Assembly (NCBI GenBank): GCA_030627005.1
Contig: DAOUSW010000142.1
Span: forward strand, 1-8,205
Reading direction: 5' to 3'
DNA: 8,205 nt
Origin: MTP4 sp9310u
GTDB taxonomy: Archaea > Halobacteriota > Methanosarcinia > Methanosarcinales > Methanosarcinaceae
Under the pieces are notes generated by a model. That model saw only the letters and a program-made list of their open reading frames with translations, ran no database searches and was not told where the DNA came from. Every line of letters begins with the position of its first letter. Positions within the stretch are counted from its first letter, which is position 1. This document shows, in pieces, positions 5,249-8,205 of this stretch. A program made the translations under genes and the position numbers.

Positions 5249-6454
5249 ATGCTGTACAGAAAAATGCCAAAGAATGGGGACGAACTCTCAATACTGGGCT
5301 TCGGGTGCATGCGCCTCCCCGTAAAAGAAGACGGGAAAATAGATGAAGAATGGGCGAAAAGCCAGGTCCGCTACGCGATCGACAACGGCGTAAACTACGT
5401 GGATACGGCATGGCCCTATCACATGGGTGCAAGTGAGCCCTTCCTTGGCCGTGCTCTTGCCGACGGCTACAGGGAAAAGGTCAAGCTTGCAACAAAACTC
5501 CCTTCCTGGATGGTTGAAAGCCGGGAGGAAATGGATAAATTTCTGGACGCCCAGCTTTCCAAGCTCAACACCGACCATATTGACTATTACCTAATCCATG
5601 CCCTCGTTGGCGAACTCTGGGACAACGTTGAAAAACTGGGTGTGGCTGATTTCCTTGACAGAGCAAAAGCCGAAGGCCGGATTATCAATGCGGGTTTTTC
5701 CTTCCACGGCTCGGGAGAGGATTTCAGGCGAATAGTTGACTCTTATAACTGGGACTTTTGCCAGATCCAGTACAACTTCCTGGACGAAAAGAACCAGGCA
5801 GGGACCGAAGGCCTGGAATATGCAGCCTCGAAGGGCCTTGGCGTAATCATAATGGAGCCCCTGCGTGGAGGAAAACTCACAAGCCCCGTCCCTCCTGTTG
5901 TGGAAGAGATCTGGGATGAGGCTCCGGTAAAGCGGACAGCTGCGGAATGGGGCCTTCGCTGGGTCTGGAACCACCCTGAAGTAACGGTCGTACTTTCCGG
6001 CATGAACGAGGAAGCCCACATTGAGGAGAACCTGAGAATCGCAGGTGAGGCTTACCCGAATTCCCTGACAGAAACCGAACTTCAGCTTGTAAGCAGGGTG
6101 GAGCAGAAATACCGGGAACTCATGAAAGCGGGCTGTACAGGCTGCAGGTACTGTATGCCCTGCCCGGCTGGGGTGAATATTCCTGCCTGTTTTGATGCAT
6201 ACAACAACCTGCACATGTCTGGCAATGCCGATGAAGCAAAGTTCATGTATGCAGCAAGTCTGGGTGGTGCTCTTGGAGGAGCCCCCGGCTTTGCTTCCCA
6301 GTGCGTGCAGTGTGAAGAGTGCCTTGAAAAATGCCCCCAGCACCTGGAAATCCCCACTCTCCTCGAAGCCGTGGTAGAGGACCTTGAAGGCCCGGACCTT
6401 GAGCAGAGGGTCACCATGGCGAAACAGCTGTTCGCGAAGAAAAACACAGACTGA
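5249..6454 (+). CDS. Aldo/keto reductase with two C-terminal iron-sulfur cluster motifs
   Basis: This 401-residue protein fuses an aldo/keto reductase barrel to a ferredoxin-like tail (COG1453-like). In the barrel the catalytic tetrad is visible: Asp52 and Tyr57 (VDTAWPYH), Lys83 (ATKLPSW) and His117 (YYLIHAL). Late barrel elements include IIMEPLRGGKL (200-210) and VVLSGMNEEAHIEENL (247-262). The tail has CxxCxxCxxCP at Cys296, 299, 302 and 305, and CxxCxxCxxxCP at Cys352, 355, 358 and 362, enough for two [4Fe-4S] clusters. It is probably a cytoplasmic redox enzyme linking a carbonyl/alcohol or similar substrate to a one-electron carrier such as ferredoxin; the substrate and the need for NAD(P)H are unknown. 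GGGGA stands just before the ATG, which gives the standard family start. Coding DNA is more GC-rich than its flanks. Two TetR operator copies precede it, so induction by the TetR ligand is likely. Confidence 0.93.
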   Translation: MLYRKMPKNGDELSILGFGCMRLPVKEDGKIDEEWAKSQVRYAIDNGVNYVDTAWPYHMGASEPFLGRALADGYREKVKLATKLPSWMVESREEMDKFLDAQLSKLNTDHIDYYLIHALVGELWDNVEKLGVADFLDRAKAEGRIINAGFSFHGSGEDFRRIVDSYNWDFCQIQYNFLDEKNQAGTEGLEYAASKGLGVIIMEPLRGGKLTSPVPPVVEEIWDEAPVKRTAAEWGLRWVWNHPEVTVVLSGMNEEAHIEENLRIAGEAYPNSLTETELQLVSRVEQKYRELMKAGCTGCRYCMPCPAGVNIPACFDAYNNLHMSGNADEAKFMYAASLGGALGGAPGFASQCVQCEECLEKCPQHLEIPTLLEAVVEDLEGPDLEQRVTMAKQLFAKKNTD

Positions 6455-6515
6455 AGAAATCTACTGGCTGACAAAATCCGCAGAGTGAATATTCAGGATC
6501 CGGTATTTCAAAAGT

Positions 6516-6585
6516 GAACCTCGATAGATTGCTCGACAAACCTCCTGAACCCGGAGCATTTATCGAGCCCCGTTCTTTTTTGAAC
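6516..6585 (+). terminator. Structured 3' flank of the reductase gene with T6 run
   Basis: CTCGATA (6520-6526) pairs with TATCGAG (6561-6567), and flanking GAAC (6516-6519) can pair with GTTC (6572-6575). An inner CTCC/GGAG hairpin lies at 6542-6556. GTTC is then followed by six T residues and GAAC (6582-6585), which offers an alternative partner for GTTC. This could terminate the reductase transcript or be a structured 3' UTR. It starts about 60 bases after the stop. Confidence 0.4.
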
Positions 6586-6930
6586 AATGTGAGTATTTTC
6601 CAGAAAACATTGCAATTTTAGAGCAAATCTTCCATTTTCAGGGTAGCTGCTTGAATTCTCAGACAAATCTATGTTGATGGATAATTTTAAATAGTATTGC
6701 ACCATTTCGATGATAAATCATCAGTTGATTTTACATCAATCCAAATACAAACTATCAGTTTATTGACCATCTTTATACTAACTATTGCAATTTCATCTGC
6801 TGAAATATCAGCTATATCCGGAAAGGAAACCCGGCATTCGGTTGCTAAAGCCCTTTTGCAGGATTGCAAATCTACAAAGTCATTGGTCTCTTACGGGCTT
6901 ATTGCAGCCTTATAGATCCCTGGAGGAAAC
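6586..6930 (+). promoter_or_regulatory. Promoter and long leader region of the marR gene
   Basis: No convincing gene was seen here. TTTTAAATA at 6685-6693 and TTTATACTA at 6772-6780 are candidate TATA boxes. Two inverted repeats follow the first: GATGAT-AA-ATCATC (6709-6722) and TTGAT-TTTAC-ATCAA (6725-6739). Both sit at the predicted start site, and the second has the spacing of MarR-type operators. A third, TTTGCA-GGAT-TGCAAA, lies at 6855-6870. An open frame from a TTG at 6697 to 6915 has a hydrophobic stretch but no ATG or ribosome site, and was not accepted as a gene. Confidence 0.45.
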
Positions 6931-7416
6931 GTGGACCCCGAATGTATTAAGAAAGTAAGGTTGATGGACCTTGAATTCCAGACACTTCACAGTAAATTGT
7001 TTGAAGACCGGTTTTTTCAAAAAGTAGCCGCATCCGAAAATGCCGAACTCAAGGAGCTTAGCAAAAATCAACCTGCTGTTATCACGATAATTGGTCTGGT
7101 AAAGGAAGTCATGCCTTCGACCATCGGGACATATGTGGGCATGGACCGGAGCAGCCTTTCGAGAATGGTTGATTCTCTGGAAGCAAAAGGGTTTGTCCTG
7201 AGAAAAAACGATCCTGAAGACCGCAGGAAAGTCCTCATTTCCCTTACGGAAAAAGGGGAACGGTGCTATGAACTCCTGAATGAGATCTCAGAGGCGATGG
7301 CTGTCGAGCTCCTGAGCTTAGCTGATCAGCAGGATTTCAGGGATTTTGAAAAGAGCCTTGAAACAATGTTGCGAGTCATGAGAAAAATCGATTCGGCAAT
7401 GGAAAGTGGAAAGTAA
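6931..7416 (+). CDS. MarR family transcriptional regulator
   Basis: The gene encodes 161 residues, normal for MarR. The winged helix-turn-helix is clear: QPAVITIIGLVKEVMPSTIG (47-66), recognition helix DRSSLSRMVDSLEAKG (72-87), and the hallmark wing DPEDRRKVLISLTEKG (94-109), with the conserved Asp-Arg-Arg. Flanking N- and C-terminal helices would make the dimer interface. The start is GTG at 6931, four bases after GGAGG (6922-6926), a strong ribosome site; no in-frame ATG gives a full-length domain. A cysteine (Cys112, after the wing) and Cys5 are present, so redox sensing is conceivable but not shown. Inverted repeats at 6709-6739 suggest autoregulation. Its nearest neighbours are the reductase gene upstream and a TrmB-type regulator downstream, so the regulated target is not evident. 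Confidence 0.92.
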   Translation: MDPECIKKVRLMDLEFQTLHSKLFEDRFFQKVAASENAELKELSKNQPAVITIIGLVKEVMPSTIGTYVGMDRSSLSRMVDSLEAKGFVLRKNDPEDRRKVLISLTEKGERCYELLNEISEAMAVELLSLADQQDFRDFEKSLETMLRVMRKIDSAMESGK

Positions 7417-7568
7417 ACCCAAAGCTCTTGACCCTCGAAAACATGGCAAAACTACAGAAATAATTTAAAAATAATTAAAAAACAAGTTAAAAACAAGTTA
7501 AAAAAAATTTAAAAATAATTGATGTCGAACTTTAGTTTTTAGTTTAGCATCCTTCACGGAGGAAAAAC
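7417..7568 (+). promoter_or_regulatory. AT-rich spacer and promoter of the TrmB-type gene
   Basis: From 7460 to 7520 the sequence is almost all A and T. AATTTAAAAATAATT occurs exactly twice (7462-7476 and 7506-7520, a 44-base step). Between them AACAAGTTA occurs twice at an 11-base step (7481-7489 and 7492-7500). Several TATA-like strings are present, so the true TATA box cannot be picked. GGAGG at about 7558-7562 is a strong ribosome site for the ATG at 7569. Confidence 0.45.
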
Positions 7569-7928
7569 ATGACCCTGAAACTTATCAATAATCTGCAGAA
7601 ACTCGGCTTTACGGAAAACGAGGCAAAGATCTATGCCTCCCTTGTCTGTTTGAAAAAGGGAACTGCAAGGGAAATTTATGAAGCAAGCGGTGTGCCCAGG
7701 CCCAAGGTGTACAAAGTCCTCAGGGGCATGGCGGAAAAAGGATATGTCCGGATTATTGAAGGGGAACCGACCCATTTTATTTGCCTCCGTCCCGAGAAAT
7801 TGATTTCGAGGATCAGGGCTGACTTTATACTCTCCTTAAACGAAACCTTCTACGGCCTCAATGCCTTAAGCCTTGAGAAGGAAGTCCCGGATTTTGGGAA
7901 ATCAGAGGAGATCGAAATCAGGTGCTAA
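7569..7928 (+). CDS. Stand-alone TrmB-type winged-helix protein
   Basis: The 119 residues match the N-terminal TrmB DNA-binding domain. LINNLQKLGFTENEAKIYAS (5-24) is the typical opening, followed by GTAREIYEASGVPRPKVYKV (31-50) as the helix-turn-helix and LRGMAEKGYVRIIEGEPTHF (51-70) as wing, then the family-like RPEKLI (74-79). Full TrmB regulators carry about 130-200 more residues forming a sugar- or ligand-binding domain. Here the protein ends at IEIRC, where such a domain would start, and the following DNA has a hairpin rather than more coding sequence. It may be a naturally short DNA-binding-only regulator, which occurs in archaea, or a truncated one. A strong GGAGG site sits 6 bases before the ATG. 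The preceding gene is marR in the same direction, but a 152-base spacer suggests a separate promoter. Confidence 0.85.
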   Translation: MTLKLINNLQKLGFTENEAKIYASLVCLKKGTAREIYEASGVPRPKVYKVLRGMAEKGYVRIIEGEPTHFICLRPEKLISRIRADFILSLNETFYGLNALSLEKEVPDFGKSEEIEIRC

Positions 7929-7968
7929 AAGGAATTCCGGACAGAGTTCAGTTTTATCTGTTTGGGAC

Positions 7969-7996
7969 TTTTTTTCAGCAAAATCAGTGCTGAAAA
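7969..7996 (+). terminator. T tract and 9-bp hairpin after the TrmB-type gene
   Basis: Seven T residues (7969-7975) run into a perfect stem: TTTTCAGCA (7972-7980) with TGCTGAAAA (7988-7996) around a 7-base loop. It lies about 45 bases after the stop and is a likely end point of the transcript. Confidence 0.55.
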
Positions 7997-8040
7997 GCTG
8001 TTGCTATTGAACTTTTCGAATAATACGAAAATTTACTGAA

Positions 8041-8205
8041 TCAAAGTTTACTGACTCAAAGTTGACTGACTCAAAGTTGACTGACTCAAAGTTTACTGAC
8101 TCAAAGTTGACTGACTCAAAGTTGACTGAATCAAAGTTGACTGACTCAAAGTTGACTGACTCAAAGTTGACTGACTCAAAGTTGACTGACTCAAAGTTGA
8201 CTGAC
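8041..8205. repeat. 15-bp tandem repeat array, 11 units, continuing past the window
   Basis: The unit TCAAAGTTGACTGAC is repeated eleven times without gaps. Unit 1 (8041) and unit 4 (8086) read GTTTAC for GTTGAC, and unit 6 (8116) ends GAA for GAC; the other eight are identical. A worn partial unit stands just before (about 8028-8040). The array reaches the last base, so its true length is unknown. The lack of unique spacers rules out CRISPR. The near-identity of the units suggests recent expansion by slippage or unequal crossing-over. The unit carries TTGA...TCAA half-dyads that could bind a protein. Confidence 0.95.

Noticed and set aside
5591..6343. Long minus-strand open frame of 250 codons
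   Set aside because: It is antisense to the reductase gene, whose catalytic and cysteine motifs prove the plus-strand frame; the reverse frame is a by-product of GC-rich codon use.
6508..6705. Minus-strand open frame of 65 codons between the reductase and marR
   Set aside because: No recognisable domain, no ribosome site, and it overlaps the structured 3' flank of the reductase gene; likely chance.
6697..6915. Open frame of 72 codons with a hydrophobic stretch before marR
   Set aside because: It starts with TTG, has no ATG and no ribosome site, and begins only a few bases after the candidate TATA box, so the predicted transcript would not include its start.
8041..8205. Possible CRISPR array at the right edge
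   Set aside because: The 15-bp units are directly adjacent without unique spacers and are too short for CRISPR repeats.

Overview
The window looks like chromosome of a methanogenic archaeon, most likely Methanosarcina or a close relative. The evidence is indirect. Promoters are TATA-box type rather than -35/-10. Intergenic DNA is AT-rich and repeat-laden. There is a GbsR/CARDB/ABC-transporter cluster, a ferredoxin-tailed aldo/keto reductase, a TrmB-type regulator, and the winged-helix half of a FilR1-type methanogen regulator. No rRNA, tRNA, CRISPR array or intact insertion sequence was seen.

Left edge (1-622): intergenic DNA with two short hairpins and a triple TTCCGTG motif, then a truncated winged-helix regulator (271-615). 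Its C-terminal half has been replaced by unrelated sequence carrying a strong G-quadruplex motif. A short diverged copy of the 3' end of the neighbouring ATPase gene lies on the far side of this fragment.

Minus-strand operon (4251 down to 623): four tightly packed genes encode a GbsR/MarR-like regulator, a secreted and C-terminally anchored CARDB-repeat protein, a MacB/FtsX-type permease and a LolD/MacB-type ATPase. Gaps are -4, 12 and 3 bases, so co-transcription is very likely. The probable product is a cell-envelope ABC system whose extracytoplasmic partner is the CARDB protein. Its substrate cannot be read from the sequence. A perfect 12-bp palindrome sits at the predicted transcription start.

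TetR and aldo/keto reductase module (about 4430-6454): a TetR repressor gene is followed by a gene for an aldo/keto reductase with two C-terminal iron-sulfur cluster motifs. Three copies of one 16-bp operator-like site (consensus GASTGAYYAGTCAMTC) occur, one at the tetR promoter and two before the reductase. This is strong internal evidence that the TetR protein represses both itself and the reductase.

Right part (6455-8205): a structured AKR 3' flank, a MarR regulator with a long leader containing inverted repeats, an AT-rich spacer with direct repeats, a stand-alone TrmB-type winged-helix protein with a terminator-like hairpin, and an 11-unit array of a 15-bp tandem repeat that runs off the window. 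Four intact regulators and one regulator remnant lie within 8.2 kb.
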